The notes beneath the pieces were generated by a model, which was not told where the DNA came from, made no database searches, and saw only the letters and a program-made list of their open reading frames with translations. Position numbers and translations under genes: made by a program. 35,286 bases of DNA from Rhizobium sp. Leaf371 (GTDB lineage: Bacteria; Pseudomonadota; Alphaproteobacteria; Rhizobiales; Rhizobiaceae), in contig NZ_LMQB01000028.1 in assembly GCF_001424045.1 (NCBI RefSeq), positions 157,478 through 192,763 of the forward strand, in the 5' to 3' direction. Of this stretch, positions 24,920-31,959 are shown one piece after another (within the stretch, counting starts at the first letter, position 1; each line of letters begins with the position of its first letter).

Positions 24920-24962
24920 TTAATGATGACGATCGTCATATTTAATGATGACGAGCATCATC
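24920..24962 (+). promoter_or_regulatory. Promoter with TetR-type operators for the SDR/hydrolase/MDR operon
   Basis: A -35-like TTGACT at 24915-24920 is followed after 17 bp by ATATTT. Within the spacer lies the perfect palindrome ATGACGATCGTCAT (24926-24939), part of a 26-bp imperfect dyad (24920-24945). The 13-mer TTAATGATGACGA recurs 22 bp downstream at 24942-24954, where it belongs to a second dyad ATGATG-ACGAG-CATCAT. The first dyad matches 17 of 22 positions of the operator at 27992-28013. Repressor binding is inferred. Confidence 0.68.
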
Positions 24963-25024
24963 AAACCGGGTCGAGCTCTTTCGTGGCGTCGAACCCGATC
25001 GACAGACAGCAAGAGGTGTGTGGC

Positions 25025-25837
25025 GTGAGCAACGATCAGAAAACGGCGTTTTTGACAGGCGCATCGAGTGGCATTGGCAAGATGACGGCAATGACGTTGA
25101 CCAAGGCCGGCTACCGCGTCATCGGCACGAGCCGTAAGGCCGGGCCCGGCGAAGTTCGCGACGGCATCCGGTTGATCGCGTGCGACGTAACCTCCGACGC
25201 CTCGGTGGCTGCCGCCGTCGCGGAAGCGCATGCGGAACTCGGCCGCATCGACCTCGTCATCAACAATGCGGGCTTTGGGATCGTTGGCGCAGCGGAAGAG
25301 AGCTCTCTCGAACAGGTTCGAGCGCTCTACGACACCAATGTTTTGGGTGTCGTGCGTGTCACCAATGCTGTCCTGCCGATCATGCGCGCGCAGGGGAGCG
25401 GCCGCATTCTGAACGTCGGATCGGGGCTCGGCTTCATTCCGGCGCCGTTCAATACACATTACTCCGCGACCAAGCACGCCCTTGAAGGCTATTCCGAAGC
25501 CCTCGATCATGAGGTTCGTGGCTTCGGCGTCCGTGTCCTGCTGGTCGAGCCGGGTGCGACGAACACCTCGTTCGAGTCGAGCTCTGTACCTGCCGATGCG
25601 CCGCTGAAGGATTATGATCGTCTTCGCACGGGTTACACCGTTGCCTATGACAAGTCGATGAAGGCGGCCGATACGGCGCAAAGCGTTGCGGACACCATCT
25701 TGCGTGCCGCAACCGATCCGAAGCCGAAGCTGCGCTATCCCTCGGGCAAGGTGGCGCAGCAAGGCGCCTTTGCCCGTCGCTTTCTGCCGCGGTCGCTCTT
25801 CGACAAGGTGCTGCACAAGCAGTTCGGCTTGGGCTAG
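25025..25837 (+). CDS. Short-chain dehydrogenase/reductase
   Basis: A 270-residue classical SDR. The start is taken as GTG at 25025 (MSNDQKTAFLTGASSG), with AGAGG upstream; the open frame running back to 24827 crosses the promoter and repeats. The cofactor motif TGASSGIG is at residues 11-18, NNAG follows LVI, and the catalytic Tyr/Lys are in HYSATKHALEG with the Ser in NVGSGLGF. The C-terminus (GFGVRVLLVEPGATNTSF) resembles oxidoreductases acting on varied carbonyls. First gene of an operon with an alpha/beta hydrolase and an MDR reductase, and preceded by TetR-type operators. Substrate not identifiable. Confidence 0.88.
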   Translation: MSNDQKTAFLTGASSGIGKMTAMTLTKAGYRVIGTSRKAGPGEVRDGIRLIACDVTSDASVAAAVAEAHAELGRIDLVINNAGFGIVGAAEESSLEQVRALYDTNVLGVVRVTNAVLPIMRAQGSGRILNVGSGLGFIPAPFNTHYSATKHALEGYSEALDHEVRGFGVRVLLVEPGATNTSFESSSVPADAPLKDYDRLRTGYTVAYDKSMKAADTAQSVADTILRAATDPKPKLRYPSGKVAQQGAFARRFLPRSLFDKVLHKQFGLG

Positions 25838-25922
25838 GCCGCCGACCTGCCCCTGTTCTCCTGCCGATATCCGTCGCCAAACGTCTGCAACGCCAAAAGT
25901 CTGCAATGAAAGAGGGCAAGAC

Positions 25923-26786
25923 ATGTCCAGTATCACCAGCATTTCACGCACCATCCATCGCTACATCGACGCACCCAATCAGAGCATCACGATTGACGGG
26001 GTTCCGTTTGCCTATCGTGAGCTCGGTCCCAAAACCGGCGTCCCGATCGTCCTCCTCAACCACTGGGGTGCGGTGCTCGACAATTTCGACCCGCGCGTTG
26101 TGGACGCGCTCGCCCTTCATCACCGGGTGATCGCGATCGACTATCGCGGCATCGGCGGATCGGGCGGCAATGCGCCGCTCACCGTTGACGAGATGACGCA
26201 GGACACGATCCGCCTGATCCGGCAGATGGGCCTGGAGACGGTCGATCTGCTCGGCTTTTCGCTCGGCGGCTTCGTCGCGCAGGATGTCGCTTTGAAGGCG
26301 CCGGGTCTGGTGCGAAAGTTGATCCTCGCCGGCACCGGTCCCGCGGGCGGCAAGGGCATCGACCGGGTCGGTCGGGTCTCCTGGCCGCTGATCCTCAAGG
26401 GTATGCTGACGCTGCGCGACCCCAAGTTCTATCTGTTCTTCACCGCGACGGCCAACGGCCGCCACGCCGCCAAGGCTTTTCTGGCGCGTTTGAAAGAGCG
26501 CAAGGCGGATCGCGACAAGGACGTGACGCCGAAGGTGTTTCTGCGGCAGCTGAAGGCGATCACGGCCTGGGGCCGCCATGCGCCCCAGAACCTCGGCGCT
26601 CTCAAGATCCCGGTGCTGATCGCAAACGGCGACAACGACATCATGGTGCCGACGGAAAACAGCATCGACATGGCGCAACGCATCGCCGGCGCCGAGCTTG
26701 TGATCTATCCCGATGCCGGACATGGCGGCATCTTCCAGAATCATGACGCCTTCAGCAAGACGGCCTTGACGTTTCTTGCAGCCTGA
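25923..26786 (+). CDS. Alpha/beta hydrolase
   Basis: A 287-residue cytoplasmic hydrolase, starting at the ATG at 25923 after AAAGAGGGC. The nucleophile is Ser113 in GFSLGG, the acid is in NGDNDIMVP and the His in DAGHGGIFQNH. The LLNHWGAVLDNFDPRVV and DYRGIGGSGG blocks place it near the oxidoreductase-associated hydrolases and haloperoxidase-like enzymes common beside TetR-controlled reductases. It lies 85 nt after the SDR gene and 34 nt before the MDR gene. Substrate unknown, but an ester or lactone is likely. Confidence 0.87.
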   Translation: MSSITSISRTIHRYIDAPNQSITIDGVPFAYRELGPKTGVPIVLLNHWGAVLDNFDPRVVDALALHHRVIAIDYRGIGGSGGNAPLTVDEMTQDTIRLIRQMGLETVDLLGFSLGGFVAQDVALKAPGLVRKLILAGTGPAGGKGIDRVGRVSWPLILKGMLTLRDPKFYLFFTATANGRHAAKAFLARLKERKADRDKDVTPKVFLRQLKAITAWGRHAPQNLGALKIPVLIANGDNDIMVPTENSIDMAQRIAGAELVIYPDAGHGGIFQNHDAFSKTALTFLAA

Positions 26787-26820
26787 CGGCCCATTCACTT
26801 TTACCTTGGAGAACAGGCCT

Positions 26821-27822
26821 ATGAAGGCTTTCATCGTTGAGAAGTACAAGAAGAACGGCGCCCTGCGCAGAGCCGATGCGGCCGAACCCGTCGTTGGGGT
26901 CAACGACGTCCTGATCGAGATCAAGGCGACGGCGGTCAATCTGCTGGATTCCAAGGTCCGAGACGGCGAGTTCAAGCTGATCCTCCCGTATAAGCCTCCC
27001 TTCATTCTCGGCCACGACCTTGCCGGCACGGTGCTGGCCGTCGGCCGCGATGTTCGCGGTTTCAAGGTGGGCGATGAGGTCTATGCACGGCCGCGGGATC
27101 ACCGCGTGGGCACTTTTGCGGAGCGCATTGCAACCCATGAAAGCGATGTCGCGCTCAAGCCGAAGAACCTCAACTGGACGGAAGCGGCTTCCATTCCGCT
27201 GGTGGGGCTGACGGCCTGGCAGGCGCTGGTCGAGCTGGGCAGGGTCGGGAAAGGCCACAAGGTCTTCATCCAGGCCGGTTCCGGCGGTGTCGGTACCTTC
27301 GCCATCCAGCTTGCCAAACATCTCGGTGCGACCGTCGCCACCACCACGAGTGCGAAGAACGCAGAACTCGTCAAGAGCCTGGGCGCCGATGTGGTGATCG
27401 ACTACAAGACCCAGGATTTCGAGTCCGTGCTGTCCCGCTACGACCTCGTTCTGCACAGCCAGGACCAGAAAACGCTGGAGAAATCGCTGCGGGTGCTGAA
27501 GCCCGGCGGTCACCTCATTTCGATTTCCGGTCCCCCGGACCCAGCCTTCGCCAAGGCGCAGGGCCTGAATGGCTTTCTGAAACTCGTTTTCACCCTGCTC
27601 AGCCGCGGTGCGCGCAAGGCGGCGCGAAAGCTCGGCGTCCGCTACGACTTCCTCTTCATGCGCGCCGACGGACGACAATTGGCCGAGATTGCGGCTCTGA
27701 TCGAGAGCGGCGTCATCAAGCCTGTCGTGGATAAGGTTTTCCCGTTCGAGCAGACGGGTGATGCACTGGCCTATGTCGAGACCGGCCGCGCGAGAGGCAA
27801 GGTCGTCATCGAGGTGCAGTAG
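26821..27822 (+). CDS. NADP-dependent oxidoreductase, quinone-reductase/MDR family
   Basis: A 333-residue zinc-free medium-chain dehydrogenase/reductase. The GHDLAGTVLAVGRDVRGFKVGDEVYARP block and the cofactor motif AGSGGVGTFAIQLAKHLGA are typical of quinone oxidoreductase and enal/enone reductases. No catalytic-zinc Cys/His set is present. The ATG at 26821 follows TTGGAGAA; an ATG 15 codons upstream overlaps the hydrolase stop and is less likely. Third and last gene of the SDR-hydrolase-MDR operon, it probably reduces quinones or conjugated carbonyls with NADPH. Confidence 0.87.
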   Translation: MKAFIVEKYKKNGALRRADAAEPVVGVNDVLIEIKATAVNLLDSKVRDGEFKLILPYKPPFILGHDLAGTVLAVGRDVRGFKVGDEVYARPRDHRVGTFAERIATHESDVALKPKNLNWTEAASIPLVGLTAWQALVELGRVGKGHKVFIQAGSGGVGTFAIQLAKHLGATVATTTSAKNAELVKSLGADVVIDYKTQDFESVLSRYDLVLHSQDQKTLEKSLRVLKPGGHLISISGPPDPAFAKAQGLNGFLKLVFTLLSRGARKAARKLGVRYDFLFMRADGRQLAEIAALIESGVIKPVVDKVFPFEQTGDALAYVETGRARGKVVIEVQ

Positions 27823-27879
27823 CAATCGGTCGAGATCCGTCGGAATCCCTCTTCGGCTTTGTCGTTGCGGAGCAGGCTT

Positions 27880-27913
27880 CAGGATCGACCGGGCGTGATC
27901 CCGGTCGATCCTG
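27880..27913 (+). terminator. Long hairpin after the MDR gene
   Basis: CAGGATCGACCGGG and CCCGGTCGATCCTG form a 14-bp perfect stem with a 6-nt loop, 57 nt after the operon's last stop. No T-run follows. The inner ten base pairs (ATCGACCGGG / CCCGGTCGAT) are the same as in the terminator hairpin at 20000-20029. Confidence 0.55.
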
Positions 27914-27986
27914 GCAGGGGCCTGTTCGAAGCCAGACTGAAATCCGATCCTCGTTCTTGACATCCCGGATGTCGATCATCACTTAC

Positions 27987-28020
27987 GGATTCAATGATTA
28001 CGACCGTAATCATTGAATCC
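27987..28020. promoter_or_regulatory. 34-bp perfect dyad operator in front of the second SDR gene
   Basis: Sixteen-base arms (GGATTCAATGATTACG and its exact complement) surround a 2-bp centre, AC. A -35-like TTGACA at 27957-27962 lies upstream and the SDR ATG is at 28043, so the dyad falls on the expected transcription start/-10 region. The inner 22 bp match 17 positions of the operator before the SDR at 25025. Size and symmetry fit a TetR-family repressor; the TetR genes at 29957 and 31140 are candidates. Confidence 0.78.
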
Positions 28021-28042
28021 AGGCAAGCAGAGAGTTTTTCGC

Positions 28043-28825
28043 ATGACGTCCAAACCCAAAGTTCTCATCACCGGCGCCTCCACCGGCATCGGCGCCGTAT
28101 ACGCTCAGCGGTTCGCGGAGCGTGGACATGACCTTGTGCTCGTTGCCAGAAGCGTCGAGAAGCTCGAGGCGAGTGCCGCAAGGCTCCGGAAAGAGACCGG
28201 TGTTTCGATCGAACTGCTGCCCGCTGATCTGACGGACGAGGCGCAGCTTTCGTCGGTCGAGACGCGGCTGCGCGACGACGCCTCGATCGGCATTCTCGTC
28301 AACAATGCCGGCGGCAATGTCGGCGGCACATTCGTCACGCAGGACATTGCGGATCTGACGAAGCTGGTGACCTTGAACGCCACCAGCGTGTTGCGTCTTG
28401 CTCATGCGGTCGCGCCGCGTTTTGCGGAAAAGGGTGAGGGCGCCATCATCAACATCAGCTCCGTCCTGGCGCTGGCGCCCGAATGGGCCACATCCGTCTA
28501 CACCGCGACGAAAGCGTTCGTGCTGTCTCTGTCCCAGGCGCTTCACGGCGAACTTGCACCGCGCGGCGTCTACGTCCAGGCCGTGGCTCCGGCCGCAACC
28601 CGAACCGACCTCTGGAATCTGGTCGAGGAGGACAAGCGTCCCCCGCTGATGGAGGTTTCCGAACTGGTCGATGCCGCCCTGGTCGGCTTCGATCGCCGCG
28701 AGGCCGTGACGATCCCGCATCTGCACGACGAGGCGCACTGGCAGGCCCTGGAGGCCGCCCGCAAGGTGTTGCTGCAGGATACGGGCCACATAACGGCCGC
28801 CGCCCGATATGCCGCATCGAAGTGA
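28043..28825 (+). CDS. Short-chain dehydrogenase/reductase
   Basis: A 260-residue SDR starting at the ATG at 28043. It has TGASTGIG near the N-terminus, VNNAGG, the Ser in INISSVLAL, and Tyr/Lys in VYTATKAFV. The LVLVARSVEKLEASAARL segment is usual in the DltE/YqjQ-like SDR group. It heads an operon with an AcuI-like reductase (36 nt later) and then a tetR gene, directly downstream of the 34-bp dyad. Substrate unknown. Confidence 0.88.
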   Translation: MTSKPKVLITGASTGIGAVYAQRFAERGHDLVLVARSVEKLEASAARLRKETGVSIELLPADLTDEAQLSSVETRLRDDASIGILVNNAGGNVGGTFVTQDIADLTKLVTLNATSVLRLAHAVAPRFAEKGEGAIINISSVLALAPEWATSVYTATKAFVLSLSQALHGELAPRGVYVQAVAPAATRTDLWNLVEEDKRPPLMEVSELVDAALVGFDRREAVTIPHLHDEAHWQALEAARKVLLQDTGHITAAARYAASK

Positions 28826-28861
28826 TGCGAACAGGCTTTTGGAAGTGAAGGGATCTATGAG

Positions 28862-29848
28862 ATGAGTTTCAAGGCTCTGCTGGCAGACAAGGCCGGCGAT
28901 GCGATTTCCGCAAGCATTGTGGATTTCGATGAGAAGGATCTGATGGCAGGCGATGTGACCGTTGCCGTCGAATACTCCACGGTCAACTACAAGGATGGCA
29001 TGGCCCTGACGGGCGCTGCGCCCATCATCCAGACCTTCCCGCTGATCGCCGGCGTCGATTTCGCCGGCGTGGTCGAGGCCTCGTCCTATCCGGGCATCCA
29101 GGTTGGCGACCGTGTCGTCGCCAACAGTTGGGGCCTGAGCCAGACCCATCATGGCGGATATGCCCAGAAGGCGCGTGTCAGCGGCGACTGGCTGGTGAAG
29201 CTGCCGGGCAATATTTCCACGAAGGACGCCATGGCGCTCGGGACGGCCGGCTACACGGCGATGCTCTGCGTTCTCGCGCTCGAACATGGTGGCCTGACGC
29301 CGGAGCGCGGCGATATTCTGGTCACGGGCGCCAATGGCGGCGTCGGCTCGATTGCGATCGCGCTTCTGTCGAAGCTCGGCTATCGCGTCGTCGCTTCGAC
29401 CGGCCGGCCCGAGGAAGCGGACTACCTGCGGACGCTCGGGGCGGCGGAGATCATCGATCGCAAGACGCTTTCGGAACCCGGCGGTCCGATCGCCTCCGAG
29501 CGTTGGGCCGGCGCCGTCGACTCGGTCGGCAGCCACACGCTTGCCAATGTGCTGGCCCAGACGACGTATCGCGGGGTTGTCACCGCCTGCGGGCTGGCGC
29601 AGGGGCTCGACCTGCCGGCGACGGTCCTGCCGTTCATTCTGAGAAACGTCACGCTTGCCGGCATCGATTCCGTCAACGCGCCGCAGGCCGTGCGGCTCGA
29701 AGCCTGGCGTCGCCTTGCCATCGATCTCGATATCGAGAAGCTGGCGAGAACGGTGACGATGGTCGGGCTTTCGGACGTCGCGGCGCTCGCTCCAAAGATC
29801 CTGAAGGGTGAGGTGCAGGGCCGAACCGTCGTCGACGTGAACGCCTGA
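28862..29848 (+). CDS. AcuI/YhdH-type NADPH-dependent acryloyl-CoA (enoyl) reductase
   Basis: A 328-residue MDR-family enzyme. The stretches VEYSTVNYKDGMALTG, GVDFAGVV, SWGLSQTHHGGYAQKA and TAGYTAMLCVLALE are signature blocks of AcuI/YhdH, which reduce acryloyl-CoA to propionyl-CoA with NADPH. The cofactor loop is TGANGGVGSIA. GAAGGGA precedes the ATG at 28862. In AcuI-type proteins this reaction removes toxic acryloyl-CoA; here the enzyme sits with an SDR and a TetR repressor, so a broader role in reducing electrophilic enoyl compounds is equally possible. Confidence 0.88.
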   Translation: MSFKALLADKAGDAISASIVDFDEKDLMAGDVTVAVEYSTVNYKDGMALTGAAPIIQTFPLIAGVDFAGVVEASSYPGIQVGDRVVANSWGLSQTHHGGYAQKARVSGDWLVKLPGNISTKDAMALGTAGYTAMLCVLALEHGGLTPERGDILVTGANGGVGSIAIALLSKLGYRVVASTGRPEEADYLRTLGAAEIIDRKTLSEPGGPIASERWAGAVDSVGSHTLANVLAQTTYRGVVTACGLAQGLDLPATVLPFILRNVTLAGIDSVNAPQAVRLEAWRRLAIDLDIEKLARTVTMVGLSDVAALAPKILKGEVQGRTVVDVNA

Positions 29849-29956
29849 GAGCGGCTTCGCGGCGACGGGACCTCGTCCTTGCCGCCGCGCAGCAGTCACC
29901 GTCGCGATCATCTGCGGGTCATCCGACGAGATGCCTCCAAGCAGGAGAAAAGCGTC

Positions 29957-30565
29957 ATGAAGGTCACGCGTGAACAGGTTGCGGAAAACAGACGGCGTAT
30001 CCTCGATTCGGCGAGCCGGCTTTTCCGAAGCAGGGGCGTGGACGCCGTCAGTGTGGCGGACGTCATGCAAGGCGCCGGCCTGACCCATGGCGCCTTCTAC
30101 CGCCATTTTGCCTCCAAGGACGACCTGGTCGCCGAGGCACTCGCCCATATCCTGACGTCGGACGGCGACGCGCCGTTCAGCCTTCGTGGTTACCTGGAGC
30201 AATATCTCTCCGCCGAACATCGGGACAATCCTGCGGAGGGATGCCCGTTCGCCGCCCTGGCGTCGGAGATGCGACATCAGAGCCCGCAGGCTCGCGCCGT
30301 GATGACGGCAGGCGCTCGCCAGATCATCGAGATGATGTCGACCGATATCCCGGCCAGCGCAGAAACGGCGGAGCGTCAGACGGCGATCGGCAACTGGGCG
30401 GCAATGGTCGGAGCCATGATGATTGCGAGGGCCGTCGATGACGGCGCGCTGTCAGACCGGATTCTCGACGAGACACGTCGCTTTGTCGAATCCAGCATCA
30501 AGCCCGTCGCGAGTACCGATCCCGAGACCGGAGCCCTGGAGGCGCCGTGTCCGCCGAACGGCTGA
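29957..30565 (+). CDS. TetR-family repressor
   Basis: A 202-residue TetR regulator, starting at the ATG at 29957 behind AGGAGA; the frame upstream of it is unsupported. The HTH region reads RILDSASRLFRSRGVDAVSVADVMQGAGLTHGAFYRHFASK. The effector domain contains GCPFAALASEM, a Cys-bearing motif also seen in the neighbouring TetR (GCAFAALGSD). It follows the AcuI-like gene by 108 nt, is probably its co-transcribed repressor, and ends 5 bp from the stop of the convergent TetR paralogue. Likely target: the dyads at 27987 and 24920. A single Cys in this place suggests possible sensing of electrophiles; this is inference. Confidence 0.9.
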   Translation: MKVTREQVAENRRRILDSASRLFRSRGVDAVSVADVMQGAGLTHGAFYRHFASKDDLVAEALAHILTSDGDAPFSLRGYLEQYLSAEHRDNPAEGCPFAALASEMRHQSPQARAVMTAGARQIIEMMSTDIPASAETAERQTAIGNWAAMVGAMMIARAVDDGALSDRILDETRRFVESSIKPVASTDPETGALEAPCPPNG

Positions 30566-30570
30566 CGCCT

Positions 30571-31140
30571 TTATTTTGCGAGGACAGCTTTGGCGGCTGC
30601 ATCCAGAATTTCCGTCGAAAGCGCTTTGCTCTCCACAGCCCGCGCCAGAACCAGAGCGCCGATCATCGTCGCCATGGTCGCAATCGCGACCTCGCGGTCG
30701 GATGCCTCGCCCTTCGTCTCGACAATGGGTTGAAGCAAAGCCAGTTGTTCCTCGACGCCGCGCTGCATGACCCGGCGAACCTCCGGGCCGTGGCGCGCAA
30801 CATCCGAGCCGAGCGCCGCAAAGGCACAGCCTTTCGAGACGCCATCACGATGCTGATCCGACAGATAAAAGCTGACGGCTTTCTCCAAAGCTTCGCTCGT
30901 GTCATTTCCGATCAGGGACGACATCCGTTGCGCGGTCTGATCGAGCGCCGCGCGTGTCGCCTTGGCGATGAGGTCGTCCTTGGAGTCGAACTGCTTGTAA
31001 AAGCCGCCATGGGTGAGGCCGGCGGCCTGCATCAGGGTGCTGACCCCGACGCCGTCGAATCCCTTTTCTCGAAATAACCGGCTGGAGGTCTCGATGACCT
31101 GCTGCCGGTTTTCCTCCGCCTTTTCCTTCGTGACTTTCAT
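30571..31140 (-). CDS. TetR-family repressor, paralogue of the preceding one
   Basis: A 189-residue TetR regulator beginning MKVTKEKAEENRQQVIE, closely similar in layout to the convergent one (MKVTREQVAENRRRILD). The HTH has FDGVGVSTLMQAAGLTHGGFYKQFDSKDDLIAKA, and the effector domain keeps GCAFAALGSDVARHGPEVR. Its own sigma-70 promoter lies at 31167-31196, with a GATG-N5-CATC dyad inside that could be its operator. The two genes look like an old duplication that may share or divide targets among the oxidoreductase operons on either side. Confidence 0.9.
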   Translation of the reverse strand: MKVTKEKAEENRQQVIETSSRLFREKGFDGVGVSTLMQAAGLTHGGFYKQFDSKDDLIAKATRAALDQTAQRMSSLIGNDTSEALEKAVSFYLSDQHRDGVSKGCAFAALGSDVARHGPEVRRVMQRGVEEQLALLQPIVETKGEASDREVAIATMATMIGALVLARAVESKALSTEILDAAAKAVLAK

Positions 31141-31166
31141 GGCTGATCTCTCTTGCCTGGACGCCC

Positions 31167-31196
31167 ATTATATATGATGATTGGCATCTTACTCAA
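31167..31196 (-). promoter_or_regulatory. Sigma-70 promoter of the second tetR gene, with GATG-N5-CATC dyad
   Basis: On the minus strand TTGAGT (31191-31196) is followed after 18 bp by a perfect TATAAT (31167-31172), 27 bp before the tetR start. Within the spacer, GATG-CCAAT-CATC is a short inverted repeat. The GATG-N5-CATC pattern recurs inside the second dyad before the SDR at 25025. Autoregulation is likely but inferred. Confidence 0.65.
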
Positions 31197-31273
31197 TGGG
31201 TGTCGTGTGACGGATGAGGCGGATGCACCTCAAGTTGCCACCGAAACCGGAACTGAGGATCTCGACATGGGGT

Positions 31274-31292
31274 ATATATGGGTATATACACG
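31274..31292 (-). promoter_or_regulatory. Candidate MarR operator immediately before marR
   Basis: Read on the minus strand this is CGTGTATATACCCATATAT. It ends 5 nt before the marR ATG and includes the palindrome GTATATAC (31282-31289). The same 19-mer with a single change lies inverted on the other side of marR at 31716-31734. No Shine-Dalgarno site fits between operator and ATG. Confidence 0.7.
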
Positions 31293-31297
31293 CAATC

Positions 31298-31696
31298 ATG
31301 AACCCGTGTTATTCAGTGATGTTGCGAGAAGCCTCCCGGAAGGTCTCATCGATCTATGACGAAGCCCTGTCGCCTCTCGGGATCAACATCGCCCAGTTTT
31401 CACTCCTCCGGCGCATTGAGCGTCTTCAGCCGGTCAGCATGACCGATCTCGCTCGGAGTGCTCGGCTCGATCGCTCGACGATCGGGCGGAACGCGAAAGT
31501 CCTCGAAAAGAGGGGGCTTGTCGGCGCAGGGCGTGGCGATCTGGACCAACGGGAAGCGACGATTACGCTGACCGAAGCAGGTGCCGGTTTGCTTGCGGAG
31601 GCCGGCCCGGTCTGGAGTGCGTGTCAGACAGCCATGGAGGCGCGGCTCGGGCCGGTGAAGATTACCGCATTGGAGGAGATCCTTCGCTCCATCTGA
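31298..31696 (+). CDS. MarR-family regulator
   Basis: A 132-residue winged-helix regulator, taking the ATG at 31298 (MNPCYSVMLREASRK); a longer frame from 31214 would add 28 residues with no family look. Family blocks are IYDEALSPLGINIAQFSLLRRI, the recognition region SMTDLARSARLDRSTIGRNAKVLEKRGLV, and a wing with DLDQREATITLTEAG. No RBS is visible, so the start is uncertain. Near-identical palindromic operators lie directly before and 20 nt after the gene, suggesting autorepression plus control of the aldo-keto reductase downstream. Confidence 0.85.
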   Translation: MNPCYSVMLREASRKVSSIYDEALSPLGINIAQFSLLRRIERLQPVSMTDLARSARLDRSTIGRNAKVLEKRGLVGAGRGDLDQREATITLTEAGAGLLAEAGPVWSACQTAMEARLGPVKITALEEILRSI

Positions 31697-31715
31697 ATTT
31701 TTTCACGGCTCTATA

Positions 31716-31734
31716 CGTGTATATACCCGTATAT
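31716..31734 (+). promoter_or_regulatory. Candidate MarR operator in the marR/aldo-keto reductase gap
   Basis: CGTGTATATACCCGTATAT differs from the site before marR at one of 19 positions, in inverted orientation. It contains ATATAC-CC-GTATAT (31721-31734), a perfect dyad. It lies about 225 nt before the aldo-keto reductase ATG. The remainder of this 263-nt gap (31735-31959) holds short open frames on both strands without recognisable similarity; I see no gene in it. Confidence 0.65.
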
Positions 31735-31959
31735 GGGAATGGTTTCGACATCAACGCCACGTGACCACTCATGGCGAAGACGCTTGGCAGCACGGCCTGC
31801 ATCGCGGTCCGTAGCAATACGACGATCACCCTCCGCTGTGTGCTTCGGCGATCGGATCGGCACGAAGGCGGTCGCCGCCGTTGCCACGTTCGCCATCCAA
31901 ACGCATCGACAATCCATCGGCCGCAATCGGCTTGATGACCTGACAGGGAAGGAAGCATC

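Noticed and set aside
25025-25040. ATG at 24827 as start of the first SDR
   Set aside because: The extension would encode the tandem repeats and the promoter/operator region; SDR homology starts at about 25040 and a GTG with RBS fits at 25025.
28010-30277. 755-codon minus-strand open frame
   Set aside because: Antisense to the SDR, AcuI-like and TetR genes, with no domain of its own and starting inside tetR.
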